Source: Micromonospora yangpuensis
Lineage (GTDB): Bacteria > Actinomycetota > Actinomycetes > Mycobacteriales > Micromonosporaceae
Length of the DNA stretch: 64,000 bases
NCBI RefSeq assembly: GCF_900091615.1
Contig: NZ_FMIA01000002.1
Coordinates: forward strand, 2,108,001 to 2,172,000
Direction: 5' to 3'
Both the position numbers and the translations under genes were made by a program. Of the stretch, positions 33,121 through 42,883 are shown in pieces. Position 1 is the first letter of the stretch. Each line of letters starts with the position of its first letter. The notes under the pieces are model-generated. The model saw only the letters and a program-made list of their open reading frames with translations. It did no database searches and was not told where the DNA came from.

Positions 33121-36100
33121 ATGACGTTGGTGTTCAGGCGGGCGGGCCAGGCCCGGGGCCTGCTGGCCGCCGCCGCGCTGGCGGCGCTGGTCGCCGTGGC
33201 GTCGGTCGCCGGGCTCGCCGAGTACAACCGGCGGGCGATCGACGCCGGTCAGCGCAGCCTGCTCGCCGCCGCGCCCGCCGCGGAGCGCACCCTGCTGATC
33301 AGTGGTGCCGGTGGCACCGGGTACGCGCAACGGGACGCCACGGTACGGGCCGGGTTCGCCGACGGGCTGGCCGGGTTGCCGGTCACCGTCGCCGCGGCGC
33401 GCTACGGCACCGGACGGGAGTTGACCGGGGACCTCGGCCCGGCCCGGGTCGGCGACGATCCGGTCTTCGCCAGCCTGACCAGTCTGGACGACCTGGCCGG
33501 GCACGCCGAGCTGACCGCCGGTGGCTGGCCCGCTCCCGGGTCCGACCCGGTGCAGGTGACGCTGCCGGAGCGGGTGGCGGCCAGCCTCCAGGTGGGTGTC
33601 GGGGACCGGATACCGGCCCGGGACCGCAGCAGCGGCACCGCCAGCGACCTGCTCGTCTCCGGCACCTGGCGACCGGTCGACGGCACCGACCCGTACTGGC
33701 GGTTGGCCCCGGGCGGGACCGCCGCCGACGCCGGTTCGGTCACCTCGTACGGGCCGTTCGCGATGGACCCGGCGGACTTCGCGGCGGCCTTTCCCCGGTC
33801 CTTCTCGGCGGCCTGGCTTATCGAGCCGGACCTGGCCGCCGTCAGGCCCGGCCGGCTGGCCCCGGTGAAACAGGCGATCGCCGAGGCCGCCGTCGAGGTG
33901 CCCGAGGCCGCCGGGCTCGGCTCGTCGGCGACCACCGCCACCAGCATGGACGAGCTCATCGACCGGCTCGGCCGGGCCGACCTGGTGGGGCGCTCCGCGC
34001 TGCTGACCCCGTTGCTGTTGATCGTGGTCCTCGGCGGGTACGCGCTGGTGCTGGTCGCCGCCCTGCTCCACGACGACCGCCGGGCCCAGACGGCGTTGCT
34101 GCGCGCCCGGGGCGCCGGACGGGGCCAGTTGGCCGGGCTCGCGGTCCGGGAGGCGACCCTGGTGGTGTTGCCCGCCGTGCTGCTCGCGCCCCCGCTGGCC
34201 GGGCTGGCGGTGCGCGGCTTCGACGATCCGAGCGCCCGGCCCGGCCTCGGGGGCACCGGTTGGGCGGTGGCGCTCGCGACCGCCGTGGGTTGCCTGGTCG
34301 CCATGGTCCTGCCGGCCCTGCGGCGGGCCGGTACCTACGTCGCCGACCTGGCGGTCCGGTCGCGGCCAGGCCGTCAGGTGGCCGCGCAGCGGGCCAGCGT
34401 GGATCTCGCCCTGGTCGGGTTGGCGCTGCTCGCCTGGTGGCAGTTGCGCCGGTACGCCGGACCGCTCACCGGTTCCGGCGGCCGGCTGGGCATCGATCCG
34501 CTGCTGGCCACCGCCCCGATCCTCGGGGTGCTGGCCGGCGCGGTGATCGCGCTGCGGCTGCTGCCACCGGGTACCCGGTTCGTCGAACGGTTCGTCGACC
34601 GGCGACCGTGGACGGCCACCGTGTTCGGCATGTGGCAGGCGGGTCGCCGACCGCACGCCGGGCCGGTGCTGCTGCTCGCCCTGGCCGTCGGCGGCAGCAC
34701 GCTGGCCTGGTCGCTCCTGGCGACCTGGGAGAGGTCCCAGTCCGACCAGGCCGGGCACGCCGTCGGCGCGGACCTGCGGGTGGTCGAACGGGACGCCGCC
34801 GCGCCGGTGGGGCGGGCCGGCGAGTTGGCCGACCTGCCCGGCGTGCGGCGCGTCGTACCGGCCTGGCGGGACGAGGTACGCCTCGGTCGCGCCGACCTGC
34901 CGGTGACCGTGCTCGCCCTGGACGCCGCCGCCGGCCCGTCCAGCACCGCCGCCACCGAGCCGGCCAGCCCGGCTGGCCCGGCCAGCACCGACCGGGCCGG
35001 CTACGGGGTCGTCCAGATGGACGAGCGGCTCACCGACGGGTCGGCGGTGGAGCTGTTCCAGCGGCTCGTGCGGGCCCGGGGCACCCCGCTGGGCACCGGG
35101 CTGCCCGCCGGCACCCGACAGCTCACCGGCACCGTCGCCACCCTGGGACAGCAGGCCGTCCGCCCGCACCCGGTGACCGTGTCGGTGCTGGTGACCACGG
35201 CCGACGGTCAGGCGTACCGGCTGCCGGTGGCGCAGTCGGACAGCGCCGGCCGGTCGACCCGGTTCACCGTCGACCTGCCCGCCACCGGAGGCTCGCCGTT
35301 CCGGCTCGCCGGGTTCACCGTCGAGGCCCCGCCGCTGGCCCCCCGCTACCGGGTGGAGATCGCCGACCTCGGGGCGGTCGGCCCGGACGGGGTCGCCGCG
35401 CCCGTGCGGCTGGCCGGCGGGTGGGTGGCCATCGACAACGAGGAGCCGCCCCGGCCGGTCGTCACCGGAGCCACCACCCTCACCGCGGAGCTGGCGCTGC
35501 CGCCGGCCGGCGGTGTCGAGGGCTGGTACGTCACCCGACCGTCGCTGCGCTACGCGTTGGTGCCGCAGGCCTCCGCCGCACCGGTGCCGGCCCTGCTCAC
35601 CCCGGGTACGCGGGCGGCGTTGAGCCTGCGGATCGGTGACACGGTGACCGTCGCCCTGTCCGGTGTCTCGATGCCGATCCGGGTGCTGGGTGAACTGGCG
35701 GCGGTGCCGGCGACCGGGGGCGACGCGATCCTGCTCGACCTGCCGGCGGCGGTGGACTGGCTGGTCCAGGCCCGTGGCGCGATCCGCCCGGTACCCGAGT
35801 GGTGGGTGCGGGTCGACGACGGCGACCACGCCACCGCCGCCCGGCAGGCCGCCGACCTGGCCGGCGTCACGGTGGCCGACCGGCATCAGCTCGCCGCGAC
35901 GGCGGCCGGTGATCCGTACTGGCGGGCCGCCCGGACCGGGCTGCTCGCCGCCGCGTCGGGCTCGGTCCTGCTCGCCCTGGTCGGGTTGGCCGTCGACCTC
36001 TGGGCCACCGGCCGGCAGCGGTCGACCGAGTTCGCGGTGCTGCACACCCTGGGCGCCACCCCCCGGTTGCTGGCCCGGACCCTCCTGACCGAACAGGCCT

Positions 36101-36354
36101 TCCTGGCCGGGGCCGGCGTCGGGGTGGGGTTGCTGGTAGGTGCCCTGGTCGGCGCGACGACAGCGCCGCTGGTGATCGTCACACCCACCGCCGGCCGTCC
36201 GGTGCCCGAGCCGGCCTTCGAGCTGCCCTGGCTGCCGGTCGGGGCGACCGCCCTCGGTCTGCTGCTGGCGGCGTTGGTCGGTAGCGCGCTGGTCGCCGCC
36301 GGCATCCGGCACCGGGTGGCCGTGGCTCGGCTGCGGATCGGGGGCGACCGATGA
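33121..36354 (+). CDS. FtsX-like ABC transporter permease 1
   Basis: A 1077-residue permease of the MacB/LolC/FtsX type. An N-terminal helix (about residues 10-32) is followed by an extracellular domain of about 260 residues. A helix block follows (about 295-345, 360-400, 430-490) with a second core including DDRRAQTALLRARGAGRGQL, a classic FtsX coupling region. A second large extracellular domain and a C-terminal three-helix core (RQRSTEFAVLHTLGATPRLLAR) complete it. That makes two FtsX cores in one chain. GGGGGAGG 7 bases before ATG 33121 sets the start over GTG 33100. It begins a four-gene operon and overlaps the next gene by ATGA. Confidence 0.88.
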   Translation: MTLVFRRAGQARGLLAAAALAALVAVASVAGLAEYNRRAIDAGQRSLLAAAPAAERTLLISGAGGTGYAQRDATVRAGFADGLAGLPVTVAAARYGTGRELTGDLGPARVGDDPVFASLTSLDDLAGHAELTAGGWPAPGSDPVQVTLPERVAASLQVGVGDRIPARDRSSGTASDLLVSGTWRPVDGTDPYWRLAPGGTAADAGSVTSYGPFAMDPADFAAAFPRSFSAAWLIEPDLAAVRPGRLAPVKQAIAEAAVEVPEAAGLGSSATTATSMDELIDRLGRADLVGRSALLTPLLLIVVLGGYALVLVAALLHDDRRAQTALLRARGAGRGQLAGLAVREATLVVLPAVLLAPPLAGLAVRGFDDPSARPGLGGTGWAVALATAVGCLVAMVLPALRRAGTYVADLAVRSRPGRQVAAQRASVDLALVGLALLAWWQLRRYAGPLTGSGGRLGIDPLLATAPILGVLAGAVIALRLLPPGTRFVERFVDRRPWTATVFGMWQAGRRPHAGPVLLLALAVGGSTLAWSLLATWERSQSDQAGHAVGADLRVVERDAAAPVGRAGELADLPGVRRVVPAWRDEVRLGRADLPVTVLALDAAAGPSSTAATEPASPAGPASTDRAGYGVVQMDERLTDGSAVELFQRLVRARGTPLGTGLPAGTRQLTGTVATLGQQAVRPHPVTVSVLVTTADGQAYRLPVAQSDSAGRSTRFTVDLPATGGSPFRLAGFTVEAPPLAPRYRVEIADLGAVGPDGVAAPVRLAGGWVAIDNEEPPRPVVTGATTLTAELALPPAGGVEGWYVTRPSLRYALVPQASAAPVPALLTPGTRAALSLRIGDTVTVALSGVSMPIRVLGELAAVPATGGDAILLDLPAAVDWLVQARGAIRPVPEWWVRVDDGDHATAARQAADLAGVTVADRHQLAATAAGDPYWRAARTGLLAAASGSVLLALVGLAVDLWATGRQRSTEFAVLHTLGATPRLLARTLLTEQAFLAGAGVGVGLLVGALVGATTAPLVIVTPTAGRPVPEPAFELPWLPVGATALGLLLAALVGSALVAAGIRHRVAVARLRIGGDR

Positions 36355-38954
36355 CCGGCGTCGTCCGGCGGATCCGGGCCCACCGTGGGTCGTTCCTGCT
36401 CCTGGCCGTGTTGACCCTGGTCGTCACCGCCGGGGTCAGTGGGGTGCCACGGTTCACCGCCCGGCTCTCCGATGAGGGGTTGCGCCAGCACCTGGCGGCC
36501 CAGCCGGCCACCCAGCGGGACCTGAGTTACACCACCGTCGCGGCCGCCCGGCCCGACGCGGCGTACCGGAGCCGGCAGACGGAGTTGGCGGCCCGACTGG
36601 ACCGGATGCCGCCGGAGGTACGCCACGCGGTGGCGCACGGGTGGTACCTGGCGGAGACCGACCCCGGTCGGCTGGCCGGCCCCGATCTGGCGGCCCGGAA
36701 CCTGCTGGTCGACCTGAGGCTGCGCGCCATGCCCGAGGTGGGGCGCGCGGCTGCCCTGGTCGACGGGGCCTGGCCGCCCGAGACGCCACCCGCGATGCCG
36801 CCCGAGACGCCACCCGCCCGGCGGCAGCCCACCCCGCTCGCCCTGGCCGTTGACGTGGCCGAGCGGCTCAACCTGCGGGTCGGCAGCCGGCTCACGCTGG
36901 CGGCGTCGTCGGCGGAGCGTCCGCTGGCCGGCGTCGAGCTGGTGGTGGTCGGGTTGTTCCGTCCGGTCGATCCCGCCGACGGCACCTGGGACACGTTGCC
37001 GCCGGTGCTGCGGGTCGTCCAACCCGAAGGGGAGGGCAAGCCGTTCAACGTGGTGGGTCTGGTCGGCGCCGGTGGGTTCGACGACCGGGCGGCGGCCGGC
37101 TGGCCGGTACGGTTCAGCTGGCGCTACCGGGTGGCTCCGGACCGCATCGACGTGGGTGACCTGGACCGGACCATCGACGCGCTGGCGGTGCTGGGCCGCG
37201 ACGCCGGCACCGAGGCACCCCTGACCCAGGGCCTGGACCTCGTGCTGCGGGAGTTCGCGGCGGCGGCTGCTTCGGCCCGCAGCCTGCTCGCCGTGGTCTC
37301 CGCCGGGATGCTGGCCACCCTGGCCGGCCTGGTGGTGCTCACCGTCGGCCTGGCCGGGCGGAACCGGAGAGCGGAGTTCGCGCTGATCCGGGCGCGCGGC
37401 GGCACCCGGTTCGCCCCGGCCCGCCGCTGCCTGGCCGAGTCGGCGCTGGTGGTCGTGCCCACCGCGGTGCTCGGCGGGCTGCTCGGCAGCCTCGTCCCGA
37501 CCGCCCCGTCCGGCCATCACGGGGGTGGCTCGGCCGGGGTCGCGCTGCTCCTGGTCGCCGTCGCGGTCACCCTGGCCCTGCCGCTGGCCGCGCTCGCCGT
37601 ACCGGCCGGCACCGGTGGGCGGCGTGACCTGATCCGGCTCAGCCCCTCGGCCCGCCGGCTCACCGGGGAGGTGCTGCTGCTGGCGCTCGCGCTGCTCGGT
37701 GTGCTGCTGCTGCGCCGCCGGGGCCTGGCCGTCGGCGGGGTCGACCCGCTGCTGGTGTCGGTGCCGGTACTCGTCGCGGTGGCTGCGGCGGTGTGGGCGC
37801 TGCGCGCGTACCCGTGGCCGTTGCGCCTGGTCAGCCGGTTGTCGGCGGGTACCCGGGGCAGTGTGTTCTTCCTCGGCACCGCGCGGGCCGGGCGGGCGGG
37901 GGTGGCCACCCCGCTGGTCGTGGTGGTGGTGGCGGTGGCGACCGCGGCGTTCTGCGCGGTGGTCACCGCCGGGATCGAGGCGGGCCGGGACCGGTCGACC
38001 ACCCGCGCGGTGCCGGCGGACGCGTTGGTCCACGGCTACCGGCTGGCCCCGGAGACCGCCGACGAACTGGGCCGGCTGGCCGGGGTACGGGCGGTGACCC
38101 CGGTGCTGGCCGAGTCGGGCCGTACGCTGGCCCGCGACGCGGTCGGGACCACGGCGGGCGTCGGCGAGACCGCGGTGCTGGTGGTCGACGGTCCGGGGTT
38201 GGTCGACGCCGCCGCCCGCGCCGGACGGGCCGTGCCGGTGCCCGACGCGCTCCGGACCAGCGGCACGGCGACCGGTGCGGTGCCGGCGGTGGTCTCCCCG
38301 GCGGTCGCCGCCGACCTGGCCGGGGCCGGCCTGGACCGGTCCGCCTTCGTCGAGGTCCAGGGCGAGCGGTACGAGTTCCGGGTCGCCGACACGGTGGCGG
38401 ACTTCCCGTTGCTGCGGCCGGGCACCGAGCGGTTCGTCGTGCTGCCCTGGCAGACGTTGCCGCCCCGGCGGTACCCACCGGCGCCCACCGGATTCCTGCT
38501 GGCCGCCGAGGACCCGGACGTCGGCGCGTTACGGCGCGTCGGCGACGCCGGCCAGCGTCGGTTCCAGACCTCCGGCACGGTCACCGCGACCACCGTGCCG
38601 CTGCCGGTGACCGTCTCCACCTGGGCCGACCTGCGCGCCGAGCGGGCCGCCAGCGGGGCGAACGGGCTGCTGGCCTTCGGCTTCCTCGGTGGAGCCGTCG
38701 GCGGCACCGGTCTCGGTCTGCTGGCGATCGTCTTCACCGTGCTGGCCGGCGCCCGGGACCGGGGGCGGCTACGGTCCCGGCTGCGCACCCTCGGCCTGTC
38801 CCGCCGGCAGTGGCGGGGGCTGCTGCTGGTGGAGCTGGTGCCGCTGGTCGGCGTCGCGGTGCTCACCGGTGCGCTGGTGGGCGCGCTGCTGCCGGTGCTG
38901 CTGACCCCGGTGCTGGGGCTGTCCGCGTTCACCGACGGAGGAGAGTTGAGTTGA
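36351..38954 (+). CDS. FtsX-like ABC transporter permease 2
   Basis: An 867-residue second FtsX-type permease. Helices near 15-35, a large extracellular domain (40-290), a core with NRRAEFALIRARGGTRFA (about 340), more helices to 510, a second extracellular domain (520-760) and a final core with RDRGRLRSRLRTLGLSRRQW before the last helices. It is probably the heterodimer partner of permease 1. The start overlaps permease 1 and the stop overlaps the TTG start of the first ATPase gene. A segment with repeated MPPETPPA (near residue 145) is another small coding repeat. Confidence 0.87.
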   Translation: MTGVVRRIRAHRGSFLLLAVLTLVVTAGVSGVPRFTARLSDEGLRQHLAAQPATQRDLSYTTVAAARPDAAYRSRQTELAARLDRMPPEVRHAVAHGWYLAETDPGRLAGPDLAARNLLVDLRLRAMPEVGRAAALVDGAWPPETPPAMPPETPPARRQPTPLALAVDVAERLNLRVGSRLTLAASSAERPLAGVELVVVGLFRPVDPADGTWDTLPPVLRVVQPEGEGKPFNVVGLVGAGGFDDRAAAGWPVRFSWRYRVAPDRIDVGDLDRTIDALAVLGRDAGTEAPLTQGLDLVLREFAAAAASARSLLAVVSAGMLATLAGLVVLTVGLAGRNRRAEFALIRARGGTRFAPARRCLAESALVVVPTAVLGGLLGSLVPTAPSGHHGGGSAGVALLLVAVAVTLALPLAALAVPAGTGGRRDLIRLSPSARRLTGEVLLLALALLGVLLLRRRGLAVGGVDPLLVSVPVLVAVAAAVWALRAYPWPLRLVSRLSAGTRGSVFFLGTARAGRAGVATPLVVVVVAVATAAFCAVVTAGIEAGRDRSTTRAVPADALVHGYRLAPETADELGRLAGVRAVTPVLAESGRTLARDAVGTTAGVGETAVLVVDGPGLVDAAARAGRAVPVPDALRTSGTATGAVPAVVSPAVAADLAGAGLDRSAFVEVQGERYEFRVADTVADFPLLRPGTERFVVLPWQTLPPRRYPPAPTGFLLAAEDPDVGALRRVGDAGQRRFQTSGTVTATTVPLPVTVSTWADLRAERAASGANGLLAFGFLGGAVGGTGLGLLAIVFTVLAGARDRGRLRSRLRTLGLSRRQWRGLLLVELVPLVGVAVLTGALVGALLPVLLTPVLGLSAFTDGGELS

Positions 38955-40159
38955 CCACCACCGCATCCGGGAGCACCGGAACCGACGGCACCAGGCCCGA
39001 CGCGACCGGGCCGCCGGACCTGGCCGACCTGCACCGGCGGGCCGCCCGGCGGGCGGCCGAGCGGGCCGGCGGGCAGGACCGGCTGCGCGGGCACATCGTC
39101 TGCGACGGTCTGGTCCGGATCTACCGCAGCGACGGCGTCGAGGTGGTCGCCCTGCAGGGGCTGGACCTGGTCATCGACCGGGGGGAACTGGTGGCGATCG
39201 TCGGCGCGTCCGGGTCGGGCAAGTCCACCCTGCTGAACATCCTCTCCGGGTTGGACACCCCGACCGCCGGCATCGCCAGGGTCGCCGACTACGACCTGCT
39301 CGCCCTCTCCGCCCGAAGGCGGCTGAGCTACCGGCGGCAGGTGGCCGGCTTCGTCTGGCAGCAGACCAGCCGCAACCTGCTGCCGTACCTCACCGCCGTG
39401 GAGAACGTAGAGCTGCCGATGCGGCTGGCCGGCCGCCGAGGTGGCCGCCGGGCCCGGCGCGAGCGGGCCCGGGAGTTGCTGGAGCTGGTCGGCCTCGGCC
39501 CCGGCGCCCACCGCCGGCCGGAGCAGCTCAGCGGTGGCGAGCAGCAACGGTGCGCGGTCGCGGTGGCGGTGGCCAACGATCCGGAGGTGCTCTTCGCCGA
39601 CGAGCCCACCGGTGAACTCGACGAGGCCACCGGGGCGGAGGTCTTCGCCGCCCTCCGGATGATCAACGCCGAGCTGGGGGTCACCGTCGTGGTGGTCACC
39701 CACGACCACGCCGTGGCCGACCAGGTCCGCCGGACCGTCGCCATCCGCGACGGCCGGACCGCCTCCGAGGTACGCCGTACCGCGCGGGTCGGCGCCGACG
39801 GCGCCACCGAGCTGGTCAGCGAGGAGTACGCGGTGCTGGACCGGACCGGGCGGATGCAACTGCCGGCGGCCTTCGTCGACGCGCTCGCGCTGCGCGACCG
39901 GGTCCGGCTCGACCTGGCACCCGACCACGTCGAGGTCCGGCCGGCCAACGGCGGGCCGGCGGCCGACGGCGGGCCGGTCAACAGCGGGCCGGCGGCCGAC
40001 GGCGGGCCGGTCAACGGCGACCGGGTGACCGACGGTGGTGGGCCGGCCGACGGTGGCACGGTCGACGACGACCCGCCGGAGGGCGGTCAACCGGGCGGGA
40101 GCTGGCGGGACGGTGACCGGCGGGGTGACGTCGCCGGGCGGGACGGGGCAGGGGCATGA
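38951..40159 (+). CDS. ABC transporter ATP-binding protein with AbrB-like domain and repeat tail
   Basis: A 402-residue MacB/LolD-type ATPase. Walker A is GASGSGKST (about 88-96), the Q-loop region is AGFVWQQTSRNLLPYL, the signature is LSGGEQQR and Walker B is VLFADEPTGELD. After the nucleotide-binding domain, residues about 290-335 (YAVLDRTGRMQLPAAFVDALALRDRVRLDL) look like a SpoVT/AbrB swapped-hairpin fold, an unusual appendage. The remaining 70 residues are a Gly/Asp/Pro repeat tail (GGPAADGGPVN). TTG at 38951 is preceded by GGAGGAG at a 7-base gap and overlaps the permease stop. Drives the permease pair, with the next gene. Confidence 0.87.
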   Translation: MTTTASGSTGTDGTRPDATGPPDLADLHRRAARRAAERAGGQDRLRGHIVCDGLVRIYRSDGVEVVALQGLDLVIDRGELVAIVGASGSGKSTLLNILSGLDTPTAGIARVADYDLLALSARRRLSYRRQVAGFVWQQTSRNLLPYLTAVENVELPMRLAGRRGGRRARRERARELLELVGLGPGAHRRPEQLSGGEQQRCAVAVAVANDPEVLFADEPTGELDEATGAEVFAALRMINAELGVTVVVVTHDHAVADQVRRTVAIRDGRTASEVRRTARVGADGATELVSEEYAVLDRTGRMQLPAAFVDALALRDRVRLDLAPDHVEVRPANGGPAADGGPVNSGPAADGGPVNGDRVTDGGGPADGGTVDDDPPEGGQPGGSWRDGDRRGDVAGRDGAGA

Positions 40160-40875
40160 GTGAGCAGGCCGTGGTGGGCGCGCACGGGCAGCCGGTGACC
40201 GGGCCGGTGGTCCTGGTCGAGGGGTTGCACCGCAGGTTCGGCCGGGGCGAACGCGCCGTGCACGCGGTGCGCGACGTCTCCCTCTCGGCCGGGCGGGGCG
40301 AGCTGGTGGCGATCCGAGGCCGTTCCGGAGCCGGCAAGACCACCCTGCTCAACCTGGTAGGCGGCCTGGACCGCCCGGACGCCGGCCGGGTCGTCGTCGC
40401 GGGCCGGGAGGTGACCACCGCCAGCGAACGGGAGCTGCTCGACCTGCGGCGGGACCGGATCGGGTTCGTCTTCCAGTCCTTCGGGCTGCTCCCGATCCTC
40501 TCCGCCGCCGAGAACGTCGGCGTGCCGCTGCGGCTGGCCCGGGTGCCGGCGGCGCAACGGGAGGAGCGGGTGGCGGTGCTGCTGGAGTTGGTCGGGCTGG
40601 GGGACCAGGCGGCGCAGCGCCCGTACGAGCTCTCCGGGGGGCAGCAGCAGCGGGTGGCGGTCGCCCGGGCGTTGGCCAACGACCCGGAGGTGCTGATCGC
40701 CGACGAGCCCACCGGACAGCTCGACTCGGAGACCGGCCGCGCCATCATGGACCTATTGCGGGCGGTGGTGCACGCCCGGGGGATGACCGCGCTGGTGGCC
40801 ACCCACGACCCGGCCCTGATCGAGGTGGCCGACCGGACGCTGACCCTGCGCGACGGCCACCTGGTCACCGACTGA
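40156..40875 (+). CDS. ABC transporter ATP-binding protein 2
   Basis: A 239-residue MacB/LolD-type ATPase without extra domains. Walker A GRSGAGKTT, Q loop FVFQSFGLLPIL, signature LSGGQQQR and Walker B VLIADEPTGQLD are complete. The start overlaps the previous gene by ATGA. Two different ATPases beside two different permeases suggest an asymmetric complex, or two exporters in one operon. The substrate is unknown; lipids, peptides or cell-envelope material are usual for the family. Confidence 0.93.
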   Translation: MSEQAVVGAHGQPVTGPVVLVEGLHRRFGRGERAVHAVRDVSLSAGRGELVAIRGRSGAGKTTLLNLVGGLDRPDAGRVVVAGREVTTASERELLDLRRDRIGFVFQSFGLLPILSAAENVGVPLRLARVPAAQREERVAVLLELVGLGDQAAQRPYELSGGQQQRVAVARALANDPEVLIADEPTGQLDSETGRAIMDLLRAVVHARGMTALVATHDPALIEVADRTLTLRDGHLVTD

Positions 40876-40890
40876 GGGGTCGGATCGTGG

Positions 40891-40953
40891 CCGGGCGGCC
40901 CGGGTCGGGCCGGTGGGTGGCAGCCGGGCGGCCCGGGTCGGGCCGGTGGGTGG
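40891..40953. repeat. 33-bp tandem repeat after the ABC operon
   Basis: A 30-base unit starting CCGGGCGGCCCGGGTC occurs at 40891-40920 and 40924-40953. It begins 16 bases after the last ATPase stop. No clear terminator hairpin other than this GC-rich array is seen in the 223-base gap before the GH27 gene. Confidence 0.8.
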
Positions 40954-41098
40954 CCGGTGGACGGGCCGGGTGGCCGGCACCGGGATCGTGCCGGCCACCC
41001 GGGGCGGGTCGCCCTACGCCGGTTGCTGGTCCGCGCTGCCCGGTACCCCCTGCACCGGCGGCGCGTCCGGGTTCACCCGGGGGCGTCCCCCGCCGGCA

Positions 41099-42748
41099 TC
41101 AGGCCCGGGACCACCGCTGGTTGGTGCCACCGTGGCAGGTCCACGCCAGCACCGTGGTGCCGTTGGTGGTGCCGCCGTTGTTGACGTCCAGGCAGAGGCC
41201 GGGATGCCGGACGTTGCTGATCGTGCCGTTGCTGTTGAGGTTCCACTGCTGGTTGGTACCGCCGGTGCAGTCCCAGAGCTGCGCCGGGCTGCCGGCGGTC
41301 GCGGTGGTCGGGATGTCCAGGCACTTGCCGAGCACCCGCAGGGTCTGGCCGGTCTGGGTGAACTGCTGGTTGGCGTTGCTGTGGCAGTCCCAGATCAGCA
41401 TCGTGGTGCCGTTGGCGGTGCCGCTGTTGTTGACGTCCAGGCAGCGGTTGGCGGCCTCGCTGCGCAGCCGGAAGGTTGGCGTGGGCTCCGGGTTGCCGGT
41501 GCCGCCGCCACTGACCCGGTAGACCACCGTGCCGTGCGCCGGGACGCTTGCCGAGATCGCGCCGGTGCTGGTCGAGGTGGCGTTGGTCCAGGCGTCGCGC
41601 AGGGTGAACGAACTTCCGGTCTTGCCGACGGCCGCCGCCGTGGTGGAGACCGTGGTGGTGGCGTTGCCCTGGTTGAACAGGGCCACCGCGACATCGCCGT
41701 TGGCCAGCCGCTTGGCCAGCACCCGTCGGGTGCCGTCGTTGGAGACCTGGACCGCCTGCAACGCCAGCGGGTCCTGGTTGATCGCGATCAGGTTCTGGTT
41801 GCGCAGGATGTTCAGGGTGGCGGTGTTGGCGTTGCGGATGTCGTTGCCGGCGATCAGCGGGGACGCCATGATCGACCAGAGGGCGAAGTGGCTGCGCATC
41901 TCGGTGTCGGTCATCCCGCCGTTGCCGACCTCCATCATGTCCATGTCGTTGAACGATCCGGGTCCGGCGTACCCGGCCAGCGGCACGGTGACGTTGACGA
42001 TGTTCTGGACACCCATCGGGTAGCCGTTGGTCTGGCCGGTGTTCCACGCGTTGGTGATGTCCTCGGTGGTCCGCCACATGTTGGCCACGTCGCCCCAGTT
42101 GCGCTGGGGGCCGGTCTTCTCGTGGATGCTGTTCGGGTTGATGCTGTAGAGGATCGGCCGGCCGGTGGCGGCGAGGGCGTCGCGCATCCGGGCGAAGCCG
42201 GTCACCTGGTCGTTGATGGTGCCCCACGGCGAACACCAGTCGTACTTGAGGAAGTCCACGCCCCAGTTGGCGAACTGCTGGGCGTCCTGGTACTCGTGAC
42301 CGAGGCTGCCGGTGGCACCGGGCCACGCTCCGAAGTACTGGGCGCAGGTCTTCTCCCGGGGCACCTGGTAGAGGCCGAAGAGCAGGCCACGGGCGTGCAG
42401 GTAGTCACCGAGGGCCTTCATGCCGCTGGGGAAGCGGCCCGGATCGGCCTGGAGGTTGCCCTGGGCGTCCCGGTTCGGGTTGAACCAGCAGTCGTCGACG
42501 ACGACGTACTTGTAGCCCAGGTCGCGCATCCCGTTGTTGACGATGGCGTCGGCCATCTGGCGGATCAGCGCCTCGTTGATGTTGCAGCCGAAGGTGTTCC
42601 AGCTGTTCCAGCCCATCGGTGGGGTGCGGGCCACCCCGTTGTTGAGTGCCTGCGCCGGTCGCGGTGCGGAGAACCCACCGACGGCCGTCGCGGCGAGGGT
42701 CACCAGCAGCACACCCATTGCGGCCCACAGGCCTCTTCGTACCCGCAT
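41099..42748 (-). CDS. Secreted GH27 alpha-galactosidase with CBM13 (ricin-B) module
   Basis: A 549-residue exported glycosidase releasing terminal alpha-galactosyl units from galacto-oligosaccharides and galactomannans. A Sec signal (1-35) is followed by the GH27 barrel: TPPMGWNSWNTF, then YVVVDDCW, the nucleophile Asp170 in FLKYDWC, and the acid/base Asp in GSFNDMDMMEVGNGG. A beta-sandwich domain is next (about 330-410). The C-terminal 130 residues are a ricin-type beta-trefoil, CLDVNNSGT..., with three QxW repeats (NQQFTQ, NQQWNL, NQRWSR). GGGAGGAC before ATG 42748 fixes the start over in-frame GTG at 42814. A LacI-type palindrome lies 136 bases upstream. Confidence 0.95.
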   Translation of the reverse strand: MRVRRGLWAAMGVLLVTLAATAVGGFSAPRPAQALNNGVARTPPMGWNSWNTFGCNINEALIRQMADAIVNNGMRDLGYKYVVVDDCWFNPNRDAQGNLQADPGRFPSGMKALGDYLHARGLLFGLYQVPREKTCAQYFGAWPGATGSLGHEYQDAQQFANWGVDFLKYDWCSPWGTINDQVTGFARMRDALAATGRPILYSINPNSIHEKTGPQRNWGDVANMWRTTEDITNAWNTGQTNGYPMGVQNIVNVTVPLAGYAGPGSFNDMDMMEVGNGGMTDTEMRSHFALWSIMASPLIAGNDIRNANTATLNILRNQNLIAINQDPLALQAVQVSNDGTRRVLAKRLANGDVAVALFNQGNATTTVSTTAAAVGKTGSSFTLRDAWTNATSTSTGAISASVPAHGTVVYRVSGGGTGNPEPTPTFRLRSEAANRCLDVNNSGTANGTTMLIWDCHSNANQQFTQTGQTLRVLGKCLDIPTTATAGSPAQLWDCTGGTNQQWNLNSNGTISNVRHPGLCLDVNNGGTTNGTTVLAWTCHGGTNQRWSRA

Positions 42749-42883
42749 GCAGTCCTCCCGAGCGAAACGGGTGCCGCGACGGCACCCCGACGGTGGCCGG
42801 CCGACCCGGGCCACCTCGCCGACCGTGGTGGCGGGGGTACGGATTGCGCGGCCGTTGCCGAAGCATTACGCGCCGGCTACCGC

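Noticed and set aside
32971..36312. A 1113-residue minus-strand open frame
   Set aside because: It is the shadow of the FtsX permease gene, which has family motifs and a ribosome-binding site. The shadow has none.
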